NCBI GenBank assembly: GCA_045643465.1
Contig: JAZUKV010000033.1
Location: forward strand, 62,001-126,000
DNA from: CAG-492 sp045643465
GTDB taxonomy: Bacteria > Bacillota > Clostridia > TANB77 > CAG-508
DNA length: 64,000 nucleotides
Direction of reading: 5' to 3'
Shown: positions 41,894 to 49,997 of the stretch, piece after piece
Layout: each line of letters begins with the position of its first letter
Position numbering within the stretch: position 1 is the stretch's first letter
The notes under the pieces: generated by a model
Told to the model about the DNA's origin: nothing
Databases searched by the model: none
What the model saw: only the letters and a program-made list of their open reading frames with translations
Made by a program: the position numbers and the translations under genes

Positions 41894-43279
41894 ATGAAGA
41901 TTTACTTATATAATACATTGACAAAGAAAAAAGAAGAATTTAAACCAATAAGTGAGGGAAAAGTCTGTATGTATTCTTGTGGTCCTACAGTTTATTCGTT
42001 TGCACATATAGGAAATTTAAGAGCATATTTATTTATGGATACTTTACGTAGAGTATTAAAATATAATGGATATAAATTAAAACATGTTATGAATATTACA
42101 GATGTCGGACATTTAGTATCAGATGCTGATGACGGAGAAGATAAGATGATGAAAGCTGCAAGACTAGAGAACAAAAATCCATTTGAAATTGCAGAATTTT
42201 ATACAAATATATTTTTAAGAGATATGGGTAGACTAAATATAGATATGCCAGAAACAATAGCAAAAGCTACAGAGCATATAAAATGTATGGAAGAGTACGT
42301 TCAGCAAATTATCAAAAATGGATATACATATGAAACTGAAAATACAATATACTTTGATACATCAAAACTTGATAAATATGGTGTATTATCAAATAAGGAA
42401 GTAAAAGAAGAAGATTTAGAGGCAAGAATTGATGTAGATCCAAATAAAAAGAATCCGAATGATTTTGCAGTTTGGTTTAAGGCTCCAGAAAATCATATAA
42501 TGAAGTGGGATACTTTTTGGGGAAAATGCTATCCTGGTTGGCACTTAGAATGTTCTGCAATGGGCCATAAATATTTAGGAGAAGAATTTGATATACACAC
42601 AGGTGGAGTTGATCATATACCAGTTCATCATGAAAATGAAATAGCACAAGCAAAAGGTTATTGTGGTAAAAATCCTGCTCATTATTGGATGCATGTTGAA
42701 TTTTTACAAGTAGATGGCAAAAAAATGTCTAAAAGTTTACAAAATTTATATACTTTAGATGATTTGCAAGAAAAAGGATATGAGCCACATGTATATAGAA
42801 TGTTTAATTTTTCATCAAGTTATAGAAAACAAATTAATTTTACATTTGAAAGCTTAGAAGCTGCCAAAATAGCTCTTGGAAGATTAAGAGAAGGTTATAT
42901 AAAATTAAAAGAAGGAAATGAAGATATTTCTGAAGATGAAATTAAACAATACAAAGAAAGATTTAATGAGGCAATTAATGATGATTTAAATATGCCAGTA
43001 GCATTAAGTGTTGTATGGGATGTTATAAAAAGTCCAATAAAATCAAAAAAATTAGCTGATTTAATTTTAGATTTTGATAAAGTATTAGGTTTTGATTTAG
43101 AAAAATATGTTCCAGAAAAAGTTAGTTTGCCAGAAGAAATTCAAAATCTAGTAAATCAAAGAAATGAAGCAAGAGCAAATAAAAATTGGGAAGAATCTGA
43201 TAGATTAAGAGATAAATTAGTTTCAATGGGATATATTGTAAAAGATAGCAAAGAAGGTACTATTGTTGAAAAAAATTAA
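41894..43279 (+). CDS. cysS: cysteinyl-tRNA synthetase
   Basis: A class I synthetase that charges tRNA-Cys. The 461-aa protein has the zinc-ligand CSCGPTVYSFAHIGNLRAYL block at residues 28-50 (the HIGH-type motif is AHIGN), GWHLECSAMG near 215 and HTGGVDHIPVHHENEIAQ with remaining zinc ligands, KMSKS near 277, and a helical C-terminal anticodon region ending in EARANKNWEESDRLRDKL. TAGGAGGT precedes the ATG. No T-box is present in its short leader. It is transcribed alone. Confidence 0.96.
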   Translation: MKIYLYNTLTKKKEEFKPISEGKVCMYSCGPTVYSFAHIGNLRAYLFMDTLRRVLKYNGYKLKHVMNITDVGHLVSDADDGEDKMMKAARLENKNPFEIAEFYTNIFLRDMGRLNIDMPETIAKATEHIKCMEEYVQQIIKNGYTYETENTIYFDTSKLDKYGVLSNKEVKEEDLEARIDVDPNKKNPNDFAVWFKAPENHIMKWDTFWGKCYPGWHLECSAMGHKYLGEEFDIHTGGVDHIPVHHENEIAQAKGYCGKNPAHYWMHVEFLQVDGKKMSKSLQNLYTLDDLQEKGYEPHVYRMFNFSSSYRKQINFTFESLEAAKIALGRLREGYIKLKEGNEDISEDEIKQYKERFNEAINDDLNMPVALSVVWDVIKSPIKSKKLADLILDFDKVLGFDLEKYVPEKVSLPEEIQNLVNQRNEARANKNWEESDRLRDKLVSMGYIVKDSKEGTIVEKN

Positions 43280-43287
43280 AAGATAGA

Positions 43288-43316
43288 AGAGGTTTAATGA
43301 AAGTTAAACCTTTTTT
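43288..43316 (+). terminator. Terminator after cysS
   Basis: AGGTTTAA (43290-43297) with TTAAACCT (43304-43311), then T6. Confidence 0.85.
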
Positions 43317-43416
43317 ATTTTTTAATTTTAGAGAAAAGTATATTTACAATTTTTTTTGAGAAAATATAGTTATAGCAAAGTATTGCTTAATTATTTTTGA
43401 AAGGATGGATTTTATT

Positions 43417-43584
43417 ATGGAAAAACAAAAAATTAATTGTACAGTTGAAAGCTGTAAATACAATAATTGCAATAGTCAGGAGTGTGTTTTAAAACAAATA
43501 AAAGTTACACCTATACCAAATTGTAATTCAAGTAAACCAGATGAATCTATGTGTAGTAGTTACGAATGCCATAAAAATTGTTAA
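43417..43584 (+). CDS. DUF1540 domain-containing small Cys-rich protein
   Basis: A 55-aa protein with six or more cysteines: NCTVESCKYNNCNSQECVLKQIKV then NCNSSKPDESMCSSYECHKNC. This matches DUF1540, a short Cys-rich domain common in spore-forming Clostridia, probably metal-binding; function unknown. AAAGGATGG precedes the ATG. It is the only gene between the cysS terminator and the promoter of the beta-CASP RNase. Confidence 0.8.
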   Translation: MEKQKINCTVESCKYNNCNSQECVLKQIKVTPIPNCNSSKPDESMCSSYECHKNC

Positions 43585-43602
43585 ATGTTTTTTATAAAAT
43601 TG

Positions 43603-43631
43603 TTGAAAAAATTATCATGAGTGTATATAAT
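43603..43631 (+). promoter_or_regulatory. Promoter of the beta-CASP gene
   Basis: TTGAAA (43603-43608), 17 bp, TATAAT (43626-43631). A hairpin ATAAAGC-AAG-GCTTTAT (43641-43657) lies at the very start of the predicted transcript. Confidence 0.75.
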
Positions 43632-43701
43632 AGTCGCAATATAAAGCAAGGCTTTATAGGTAGAAGAAAAAGGATTAAACTATAAAGGAGGAAAAATTTT
43701 T

Positions 43702-45180
43702 ATGGGCGGTTGGAAAAATAGCGGTTGCTATATAACTATCCAATCTGTGCAAGATGATGTTACAGGCTCACGGACGCTAATAAGTATAACATTTCCTAAC
43801 AAAGAAAATGTTTTATTATTAGTAGACTGTGGATTGTATCAGGGTAGTGCAGAATTAGAAGAAAGAAACGGAGAATTTGAGTTTGATTGCAAGCATTTAG
43901 ATGCAGTATTTCTTACTCATCCACATGTTGATCACTGTGGACAATTACCATTGTTATATGTGTTGGGGGCTGATTGCAAAACATATATGGCACAAGACAC
44001 ATTAACAATAGCAGAAATATTATTAGGAAATACGACTGCTATTGTTTCCACAAGGAAAAAACCTTATTGGAAAAGCGAAGATTTGCAGAAGGCGTTAAAA
44101 GAATTTCGGGCTGTCGAATATAATTCTTGGGAAGAAGTTAAGATAAAAAACAAGAGTATTCCAGGAAAAATAGAGATGATGTTTATACGAAATGAGCATA
44201 TACCAGGTTCTGCATCGATATTCTTTAAAATTTCTAATGAAGAGGACTATATGGAAGATTGTTTGATAGGATTTTCTGGAGATTATAATGAAGTAAATCA
44301 TTTTTCCGGAAATCATACAACAATAGGTAATATTCCGCAAGAAATATTGGAAAAGCCGATAACATTTTTTCTAATGGAAGCTACACACGGAGTACAATCA
44401 AAGGAAGAGGTTGAGTTTGGAAAATTCAAAAACGATATTGTAAAGTATATTGCAGAAGGCAAGAAGATTTTCAGTACTGCTTTTGCATATGGAAGAATGC
44501 AAACAATATTGCTTATATTAAAACAGTTGCAAGATGATGGGTTATTGTCAGTTAACATTCCTATTTATCTTGATGGTAATTTAGGAATATCTATAACAAA
44601 AATTTTTGCCAATCTGGAAACTGCTGAGATAAAAGATTTTATGCCGAAAAATGTTACTTTTGTATTGAATGAAGAAATGAGAGCAAATATTATTACAAGT
44701 TCAAAGCAGGCAATTATTATTTCAACTTCGGGCATGGGAAATTTTGGTCCAGCAAAAGAATATATAACTGCATTTATAAGTAATCCTAATGTAGTAATCT
44801 ATATTCCAGGATATGCAGCAGAAGGAACTATTTCAAGAAAGATTCTGGAAGCTAGCGAAGGAGAAGTAGTAGATATCAAGTATTGCGAGAATAGAATAAA
44901 AAGAGCAATAACAGAAACCACTTTAGAGCTATCTTCACATGGATATTTGGAAGACTATGTTAAATATATTGGACAATTTTCAAAAATAAAATTTCTAGTA
45001 TTTAATCATGGTTCCAGAGAAAATAGAGAAAAGTTGCAAGAATATTTTGAAGAAAAAGTAAACAATGTTGGTATAGTAAAATATATTAAGCCAGAAGTTG
45101 TTTATGTATGTGATACAAAAGGATACAAAAAAGAATTTTCTTCAAAATCCATACCGTTACATGTTGGAAAATCAAAATAA
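43702..45180 (+). CDS. MBL-fold beta-CASP nuclease (CPSF-like)
   Basis: A 492-aa metallo-beta-lactamase-fold protein of the beta-CASP group that includes RNA exonucleases and CPSF-like endonucleases. The metal motif HPHVDH is at residues 73-78, preceded by LLVDCGLYQG and followed by HIPGSASIFFKI and GFSGDYNEVNHF. Beta-CASP signatures appear later: FSTAFAYGRMQTIL near 260, ISTSGMGNFGPA near 345, and the final HG.RE motif (NHGSRENREKL) near 435. It is not RNase J, which is longer with a different C-terminus. AAAGGAGG precedes the ATG. Base composition is a little more GC-rich than neighbours. Confidence 0.87.
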   Translation: MGGWKNSGCYITIQSVQDDVTGSRTLISITFPNKENVLLLVDCGLYQGSAELEERNGEFEFDCKHLDAVFLTHPHVDHCGQLPLLYVLGADCKTYMAQDTLTIAEILLGNTTAIVSTRKKPYWKSEDLQKALKEFRAVEYNSWEEVKIKNKSIPGKIEMMFIRNEHIPGSASIFFKISNEEDYMEDCLIGFSGDYNEVNHFSGNHTTIGNIPQEILEKPITFFLMEATHGVQSKEEVEFGKFKNDIVKYIAEGKKIFSTAFAYGRMQTILLILKQLQDDGLLSVNIPIYLDGNLGISITKIFANLETAEIKDFMPKNVTFVLNEEMRANIITSSKQAIIISTSGMGNFGPAKEYITAFISNPNVVIYIPGYAAEGTISRKILEASEGEVVDIKYCENRIKRAITETTLELSSHGYLEDYVKYIGQFSKIKFLVFNHGSRENREKLQEYFEEKVNNVGIVKYIKPEVVYVCDTKGYKKEFSSKSIPLHVGKSK

Positions 45181-45198
45181 TTTTATAGTTTTACAAAA

Positions 45199-45232
45199 AA
45201 ATGGAGGTGATAGCTGTCACCTCTATTTTTTT
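45199..45232 (+). terminator. Terminator
   Basis: GAGGTGA (45204-45210) with TCACCTC (45217-45223), then T8. Confidence 0.85.
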
Positions 45233-45261
45233 AGTATATACTTTTTAGAATATAGTTTTTC

Positions 45262-45290
45262 TTGACTTTATAAAAAAAGAGCAATACAAT
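45262..45290 (+). promoter_or_regulatory. Promoter of fba
   Basis: TTGACT (45262-45267), 17 bp, TACAAT (45285-45290). Confidence 0.75.
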
Positions 45291-45342
45291 ACAGCTAATT
45301 GGTAAATAATATTACTAAATTAATCAAAGGAGGAAATATAAT

Positions 45343-46275
45343 ATGCCATTAGTAACAACAGAGGAAATGTTTAAAAAATCAATGAAAGAGCACTTCGCAA
45401 TAGGTGCGTTTAATGTAAATAATATGGAGATAATTCAAGGGATAGTAGATGCTGCAGCAAAAGAAAATTCACCAGTGATATTACAAGCATCAGCAGGAGC
45501 AATAAAATATGCAAGAATACCTTATTTAAGAAAAATGATAGAAGCAGCTTTAGAGGAGCATGATATTCCAATAGCATTACATCTAGATCATGGACCAGAT
45601 TTTGAAACATGTAAGATGTGTATTGATAATGGATTTACATCAGTTATGATAGACGGATCAAAATATGATTTTGAAGAAAATGTAGCATTAACAAAAAAAG
45701 TTGTAGATTATGCACATAGTCATGGAGTAGTAGTAGAAGCAGAGCTTGGAAAATTAGCAGGAGTTGAAGATGATGTTAATGTAGCAGCAGCAGATGCAAT
45801 GTATACAGATCCAGAGCAAGCAAAAGAATTCGTAGAAAGAACAGGATGTGATTCTTTAGCAATAGCAATAGGAACAAGTCATGGAGCATATAAATTTAAA
45901 GGAGAAGCAAAACTACGTTTTGACATATTAGCGAAAATAAAAGAATTAATACCAGATACACCAATAGTATTACATGGTGCATCAACAGTAATACCTGAAT
46001 TAGTAGAAATGTGTAATGAATTTGGAGGAAACATACCAGGAGCAAAAGGTGTACCAGATGAAATGTTACATGAAGCAAGTATGTCAGGAGTATCAAAAAT
46101 AAATGTAGATACAGATTTAAGATTAGCAATGACAGGGGCAATAAGAAAAGTATTTGCAGAAGATCCATCAGTATTTGATCCACGTAAATATCTAACTCCA
46201 GCAAGAGCACAAATAGAAGAAACAGTAGCACACAAAATAAGAGACGTATTCGGTTCTTCAAACAAAGTGGAATAG
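45343..46275 (+). CDS. fba: class II fructose-bisphosphate aldolase
   Basis: A zinc-dependent aldolase that splits fructose 1,6-bisphosphate in glycolysis. The 310-aa protein has FAIGAFNVNNMEIIQGIV at residues 17-35, the zinc and catalytic block ALHLDHGPDFETCKMCIDNGFTSVMIDGS near 80-108, VEAELGKLAGVED near 135, GTSHGAYKF and VLHGASTV. Codons are strongly biased to A- and T-ending ones, as expected for a highly expressed gene here. CAAAGGAGG precedes the ATG. The last codons (KVE-stop) lie in the left arm of REP-like repeat copy 3. Confidence 0.96.
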   Translation: MPLVTTEEMFKKSMKEHFAIGAFNVNNMEIIQGIVDAAAKENSPVILQASAGAIKYARIPYLRKMIEAALEEHDIPIALHLDHGPDFETCKMCIDNGFTSVMIDGSKYDFEENVALTKKVVDYAHSHGVVVEAELGKLAGVEDDVNVAAADAMYTDPEQAKEFVERTGCDSLAIAIGTSHGAYKFKGEAKLRFDILAKIKELIPDTPIVLHGASTVIPELVEMCNEFGGNIPGAKGVPDEMLHEASMSGVSKINVDTDLRLAMTGAIRKVFAEDPSVFDPRKYLTPARAQIEETVAHKIRDVFGSSNKVE

Positions 46276-46317
46276 GGGACGGTTCTGTTTTCCACTTTTT
46301 GAAAAATAGGGACAGAT
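46264..46317 (+). repeat. REP-like dispersed repeat, copy 3
   Basis: AAAGTGGAA arm (46264-46272), core GGGGACGGTTCT (46275-46286), TTCCACTTTTT arm (46290-46300), GGGACAGAT (46309-46317). The arms form a terminator-like hairpin and supply the fba stop codon. Same family as copies at 23985 and 24644. Confidence 0.88.
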
Positions 46318-46362
46318 ATATGTTTAAATTATTAAAGTACAGTAAAAGAAAGGAATGAGACA

Positions 46363-46818
46363 ATGAATAAATTAATTGCTAAAAATCCAAATGCTAAGCA
46401 TAATTTTGAAATAGAAGATACAATTGAAGCAGGGATAGTTTTATCAGGAACAGAGATAAAATCAATAAGAGCTGGAAAAGTTAATATGAAAGATAGTTAT
46501 GCAGGGATAAAGGATGGAGAAGTTTTTATTTATTCAATGCATATCAGTCCATATGAACAAGGTAATATATTCAATAAAGATCCTTTGCGAGATAGGAAAT
46601 TACTTTTAAATAAAATTGAAATTAATAGATTATACGGCAAGATTAAGCAAAAAGGTTATTCTTTGATTCCAATAAGCTTATATTTTAAGGGTGATTTAGT
46701 AAAAGTTGAGCTAGGAATAGGAAAAGGTAAAAAATTATATGATAAGCGTGAAGATATGGCTAAAAAAGATGCAGAAAGAAGAATGTTACAAGCTAAAAAT
46801 GAAAAAAATAATTATTAA
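46363..46818 (+). CDS. smpB: SsrA-binding protein SmpB
   Basis: It binds tmRNA and brings it to stalled ribosomes for trans-translation. The 151-aa protein has the standard sequence: NPNAKHNFEIEDTIEAGIVLSGTEIKSIRAGKVNMKDSY at the N-terminus, HISPYEQGN near 63, then RKLLLNK and the basic C-terminal tail KLYDKREDMAKKDAERRM. AAAGGAATGAG precedes the ATG. The tmRNA gene itself is not in the window. A terminator follows. Confidence 0.96.
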   Translation: MNKLIAKNPNAKHNFEIEDTIEAGIVLSGTEIKSIRAGKVNMKDSYAGIKDGEVFIYSMHISPYEQGNIFNKDPLRDRKLLLNKIEINRLYGKIKQKGYSLIPISLYFKGDLVKVELGIGKGKKLYDKREDMAKKDAERRMLQAKNEKNNY

Positions 46819-46821
46819 ATT

Positions 46822-46852
46822 AAAAAACGTATAGATAAGCTATACGTTTTTT
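46822..46852. terminator. Terminator between smpB and the convergent gene
   Basis: AAAACGTATAG (46824-46834) with CTATACGTTTT (46840-46850), 5-nt loop, T-run to the right and A-run to the left. Confidence 0.85.
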
Positions 46853-46859
46853 GTATAAA

Positions 46860-47312
46860 CTAGTTATTATTATTTGTTTTGGCTAAAAAATACCAGAAGA
46901 ATGCAATTATACCTACGGTGATAGCTCCAACTATTACCCAAGTCCAAATTTGAGAGCGCATTGTATCATTATAAGTTGCTTGACTTTCTGAAGCTGTTCT
47001 TGTTGCATTATAGTCATCTTTTGTTGCATCTTGAATAGTATTTTTTGCGCCATTTCCTAAATCTTGAACAGTGTTTTTGGCATCAGATCCAAGTTTACCT
47101 GCTGCATCTCCTAATGAATTAGTAGCGTTTTTTGTCTGATTAGCAGCATCTTTAGCAACATTTTCGATAGAATTTTCAGCACCTTGTATAGCATTTTTTG
47201 AACTATGGCTTAAATCATTTAGCTCTTTATTATTTGTAGCAGCAAATGAGCATACAGTTGTTAACAATAATGTAATAATAATAAATGCTATTGAAAAATA
47301 TATTTTCTTCAT
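46860..47312 (-). CDS. secreted LEA-like repeat protein with C-terminal membrane anchor
   Basis: A 150-aa protein. Residues 1-24 are a signal peptide (ending CSFA-A), 30-110 are amphipathic repeats of about 11 residues rich in Asn, Ala, Lys and Asp (SIENVAKDAANQTKNATNSLGDAAGKLGSDAKNTVQDLGNGAKNTIQDA), like LEA or apolipoprotein-type helices, and 120-143 is a C-terminal membrane segment. Function unknown; a desiccation- or envelope-protecting role would be a guess. AAGGAGG lies seven bases upstream. The next minus-strand gene has a similar secreted, tail-anchored layout. Confidence 0.75.
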   Translation of the reverse strand: MKKIYFSIAFIIITLLLTTVCSFAATNNKELNDLSHSSKNAIQGAENSIENVAKDAANQTKNATNSLGDAAGKLGSDAKNTVQDLGNGAKNTIQDATKDDYNATRTASESQATYNDTMRSQIWTWVIVGAITVGIIAFFWYFLAKTNNNN

Positions 47313-47387
47313 AAAATCCTCCTTGTAGTTATTAAGCGATTTTTAAGCTTGATAATAGTATTTTACTAAATTGAGAAATTTATGCAT

Positions 47388-47419
47388 AAAAAAAATATAG
47401 TAAAAACTATATTTTTTAA
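47388..47419 (-). terminator. Terminator of the 47422 gene
   Basis: AAAAAATATAGT (47390-47401) with ACTATATTTTTT (47406-47417); read on the minus strand it ends in a T-run. Confidence 0.75.
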
Positions 47420-47421
47420 AT

Positions 47422-47682
47422 TTATCTTTTTAATCTTGTAAATATTGCTATTGCTAATAAAATTAGTACAACTCCAACAGCGATTAATATAATATTAATT
47501 ATATTAGTAACTGAAAGCAGTTCATTTGCTGAAGATGTTGTAGTGCTAACAGTTGTTGTAATTTGACCAGTTGATTGAGTTGAATTTACTGAATTTGTAT
47601 CTGCATAAACTAAATTGCAAGTTGAAAATAATGCAATTATAAAAATAATAATTGTTAAAATTATTTTTGTAACTTTTTTCAT
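47422..47682 (-). CDS. small secreted protein with C-terminal membrane anchor
   Basis: An 86-aa protein: signal peptide 1-27 (ending LVYA-D), a Ser/Thr-rich linker (NSVNSTQSTGQITTTVSTTTSS) and a C-terminal membrane segment (IINIILIAVGVVLILLAIAIF) followed by RLKR. I chose the ATG preceded by TTGGAGG; eight more residues upstream are in frame but lack a site. Function unknown. It is separate from the LEA-like gene by its own terminator. Confidence 0.7.
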   Translation of the reverse strand: MKKVTKIILTIIIFIIALFSTCNLVYADTNSVNSTQSTGQITTTVSTTTSSANELLSVTNIINIILIAVGVVLILLAIAIFTRLKR

Positions 47683-47778
47683 AAGTATACCTCCAAATAT
47701 TTCCAATATGATATTATAATAACATAAATTATATAAAAAAGTCTATAAAAAAAACAAAAATAATTAATAATATAAATA

Positions 47779-47807
47779 TTGACAAAAATTTCTGATTATG
47801 ATAATAT
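47779..47807 (+). promoter_or_regulatory. Promoter of rdgB-rusA
   Basis: TTGACA (47779-47784), 17 bp, TAATAT (47802-47807). Confidence 0.65.
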
Positions 47808-47834
47808 ACGAACAAAAGTTCAAAGGAGAGAATT

Positions 47835-48422
47835 ATGAATAGAATTATATTAGCAAGCAATAACAAAAATAAATTAAGAGAGATGAAAGAAAAATTAGGT
47901 GAATATGGAATAGAAGTAATTTCTCAAGCAGAAGCGGGAATAAATATAGAAGTAGAAGAAACAGGAACAACATTTAAAGAAAATGCAATATTAAAAGCAA
48001 CAGAAATATATAATAGATTAAAAATGCCAGTAATAGCTGATGATAGTGGGTTAGAGGTAGATGCATTAGATGGAAGACCTGGAGTATATTCAGCAAGATT
48101 TTGTGGACCAAATGCAACATCAGAAGACAAGTATAATAAAATTTTAGATCTAATGAAAAATATTCAAGAAGAAAAAAGAACTGCAAGATTTAAATGTGCA
48201 ATTTGTTATATAGATGAAAATGGAGATACACATATTTTTGAAAAAGCATGTGAAGGGAAAATAGCAAAAGAGCCACATGGAACTGATGGTTTTGGATATG
48301 ATCCAATATTTTTGGTTGGGAATAAAACTTTTGCTGAAATGTCAGGAGAAGAAAAAAATAAGATAAGTCATAGAGGTTTAGCTGTAAATGCATTAATGGA
48401 ATATATAAGCAAAAAGCAATAA
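47835..48422 (+). CDS. rdgB: XTP/dITP pyrophosphatase (HAM1/RdgB)
   Basis: It hydrolyses non-canonical purine nucleoside triphosphates (ITP, dITP, XTP) to keep them out of DNA and RNA. The 195-aa protein has IILASNNKNKLREMKE at the N-terminus, ADDSGLEVDALDGRPGVYSARF near 67, the ACEGKIAKEPHGTDGFGYDPIF block near 138 and SHRGLAVNAL at the C-terminus. AAAGGAGAG precedes the ATG. It is followed 20 bp later by rusA, likely in the same transcript, which pairs two DNA-maintenance functions. Confidence 0.95.
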   Translation: MNRIILASNNKNKLREMKEKLGEYGIEVISQAEAGINIEVEETGTTFKENAILKATEIYNRLKMPVIADDSGLEVDALDGRPGVYSARFCGPNATSEDKYNKILDLMKNIQEEKRTARFKCAICYIDENGDTHIFEKACEGKIAKEPHGTDGFGYDPIFLVGNKTFAEMSGEEKNKISHRGLAVNALMEYISKKQ

Positions 48423-48442
48423 TATAGAGAGGAATTATACAA

Positions 48443-48853
48443 ATGATATATGAATTTGAAGTACCAGGTAAAATAGTCGGAAAAGGAAGACCAAGATTAA
48501 ATGGATATACAGGGGCAGTATATACACCAACAAGAACGAAAGATTATGAAGATTTAATAAAGCAATATTTTTTATTAAAGTATCCGAGATTTAGCTCTTT
48601 TGAAGGAAGAGCTAAAGTAGAAATTACAGCCTATTTTGAAATACCAAAATCTACTAAAAAAGCAGATAAAGAGCTTATGCTAGACAATATGATTAATCCA
48701 ACTAAAAAACCAGATATAGATAACATTGTAAAAGTAATATTAGATGCTATGAATGGTATAGCATTTAAGGATGATACACAAATCACAAAATTATATGTAG
48801 AGAAACTTTATGGAGAAGAAGAAAAAATAAACGTAAAAATAAGTGAATATTAA
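48443..48853 (+). CDS. rusA: RusA family Holliday-junction endonuclease
   Basis: A 136-aa protein of the RusA family of crossover-junction endonucleases. Seen: FEVPGKIVGKGRPRL at the N-terminus and the acidic active-site region KKPDIDNIVKVILDAMNGIAFKDDTQI near residues 91-117, with the catalytic Asp residues. RusA is best known from lambdoid phages but is a regular chromosomal gene in many Clostridia; no other phage gene is near. AGAGAGG precedes the ATG. A RuvA-type pathway also exists, since ruvA begins at the right end. Confidence 0.9.
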   Translation: MIYEFEVPGKIVGKGRPRLNGYTGAVYTPTRTKDYEDLIKQYFLLKYPRFSSFEGRAKVEITAYFEIPKSTKKADKELMLDNMINPTKKPDIDNIVKVILDAMNGIAFKDDTQITKLYVEKLYGEEEKINVKISEY

Positions 48854-48866
48854 AATGAACTAAAAC

Positions 48867-48921
48867 GAAAAAAATAGACTAAAGTATTGCATTAAATACC
48901 ATACATATTAGTCTATTTTTT
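48867..48921. terminator. Bidirectional terminator
   Basis: AAAAAATAGACTAA (48869-48882) with TTAGTCTATTTTTT (48908-48921) around a 25-nt loop, between converging genes. Confidence 0.8.
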
Positions 48922-49470
48922 TTATATACTGATTAATTTTAGTATACCAATTATAGTTATAGTTATTCCAGATAACAATGACCATACTATATCTGGAAAA
49001 AATTCAAGTTTACTAATCTTTTTTCCTAAAAAATTGCCAAATAACAAAAGTACTAAGTGAAATCCACTAATAAAAATTGGAAAATAATTATTACTTATGC
49101 CTGCAATAATTCCACCTATTATAACACCAAAACTATCAATAGAAAGTGCTAATCCCAAAAGAATAGCATCTTTATTATTAACATTTCCAGGAACCTTTTC
49201 TTTCTTTTTTTGCCTAAAAGCTTGAATTATAATGAAAATCCCAATACATACAATAAAAAAGCTACCAATAAAATTAGCTACAGATTCCTGTAAATAATTT
49301 TTTATAATATTACCTGCAATCAAAGAGAGTGTTGCAGTTGATGAAAAGATTAAAACTAAAATAATATAAGCTGATTTCGATATTTTTGTATTTTTTAATC
49401 CATAAGTAATGCCAAGTCCTAAAGCATCTATGCTAGACGATAGAGCTAATAATATTGTACTAAAAAACAT
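48922..49470 (-). CDS. ytaF: sporulation membrane protein YtaF / MntP-type manganese efflux family
   Basis: A 182-aa polytopic protein with six membrane segments. Two related halves are visible, each with the Asp-containing core helix of the MntP fold: LALSSSIDALGLGITYGLKN near residue 10 and GLALSIDSFGVIIGGIIAG near 115. YtaF is the sporulation-associated member in Bacillus and Clostridia; MntP exports manganese. The YtaF label is preferred from the GLKN motif and host type. ATG 49470 is chosen because GAGGTG lies just upstream; twelve further residues upstream are in frame without a site. Confidence 0.85.
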   Translation of the reverse strand: MFFSTILLALSSSIDALGLGITYGLKNTKISKSAYIILVLIFSSTATLSLIAGNIIKNYLQESVANFIGSFFIVCIGIFIIIQAFRQKKKEKVPGNVNNKDAILLGLALSIDSFGVIIGGIIAGISNNYFPIFISGFHLVLLLFGNFLGKKISKLEFFPDIVWSLLSGITITIIGILKLISI

Positions 49471-49632
49471 ATTCAACACCTCATGATATAATATGCAATA
49501 TGTCAAAAAACGACAAAAGAATTTCTATTTTTATTATAATTGTCGTTTTGGGGAATTTAAAAAATATCATAAAATTAGTTATTGGTAATATAATTTATAT
49601 AATGGGATAGAAAAATTTTAGGAGGAGAGTAA

Positions 49633-49911
49633 TTGAAAAAATTAACAATTATTATAATTTCTATTTGTACAGTCATGGGAATATATACATTTGCAAAAAG
49701 TAACAGATATTACATAAAAAATGATTATTATATAGATGGACAAGCTATAATAGATGATTATTCAAAAATACATGAATGTTTTAAAATCAAATTTATTAAG
49801 CGAAACAATATACCTAAGAATATTTTTGAGAAAGTAGTTATATGGCAAATATTATTTTTTATTATGTGCTTAAAATTAAAAAATATAAAGTCACTGTTAA
49901 TGGAATCCTAA
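49633..49911 (+). CDS. small membrane-anchored protein, possibly frameshifted
   Basis: The frame gives 92 aa from a TTG preceded by TAGGAGGAG. It starts with a signal-anchor (LTIIIISICTVMGIYTFA), followed by YYIKNDYYIDGQAIIDDYSKIHECFKIKF. After about residue 69 the sequence (IWQILFFIMCLKLKNIKSLL) looks unlike coding text, while another frame from 49830 to 49955 (MANIIFYYVLKIKKYKVTVNGILKYN...) continues more plausibly. A single-base change near 49830-49842 may have broken an originally about 107-aa gene. I do not recognise the family. Confidence 0.5.
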   Translation: MKKLTIIIISICTVMGIYTFAKSNRYYIKNDYYIDGQAIIDDYSKIHECFKIKFIKRNNIPKNIFEKVVIWQILFFIMCLKLKNIKSLLMES

Positions 49912-49935
49912 AATATAACAGAAATATTCCAAATA

Positions 49936-49964
49936 TTGCAAAAAAGTACGTATAATGATAAAAT
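49936..49964 (+). promoter_or_regulatory. Promoter of the PBP1A gene
   Basis: TTGCAA (49936-49941), 17 bp, TAAAAT (49959-49964). Confidence 0.6.
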
Positions 49965-49997
49965 AATTCCAGAAAAAAATATAGAAGGTGTATATTA

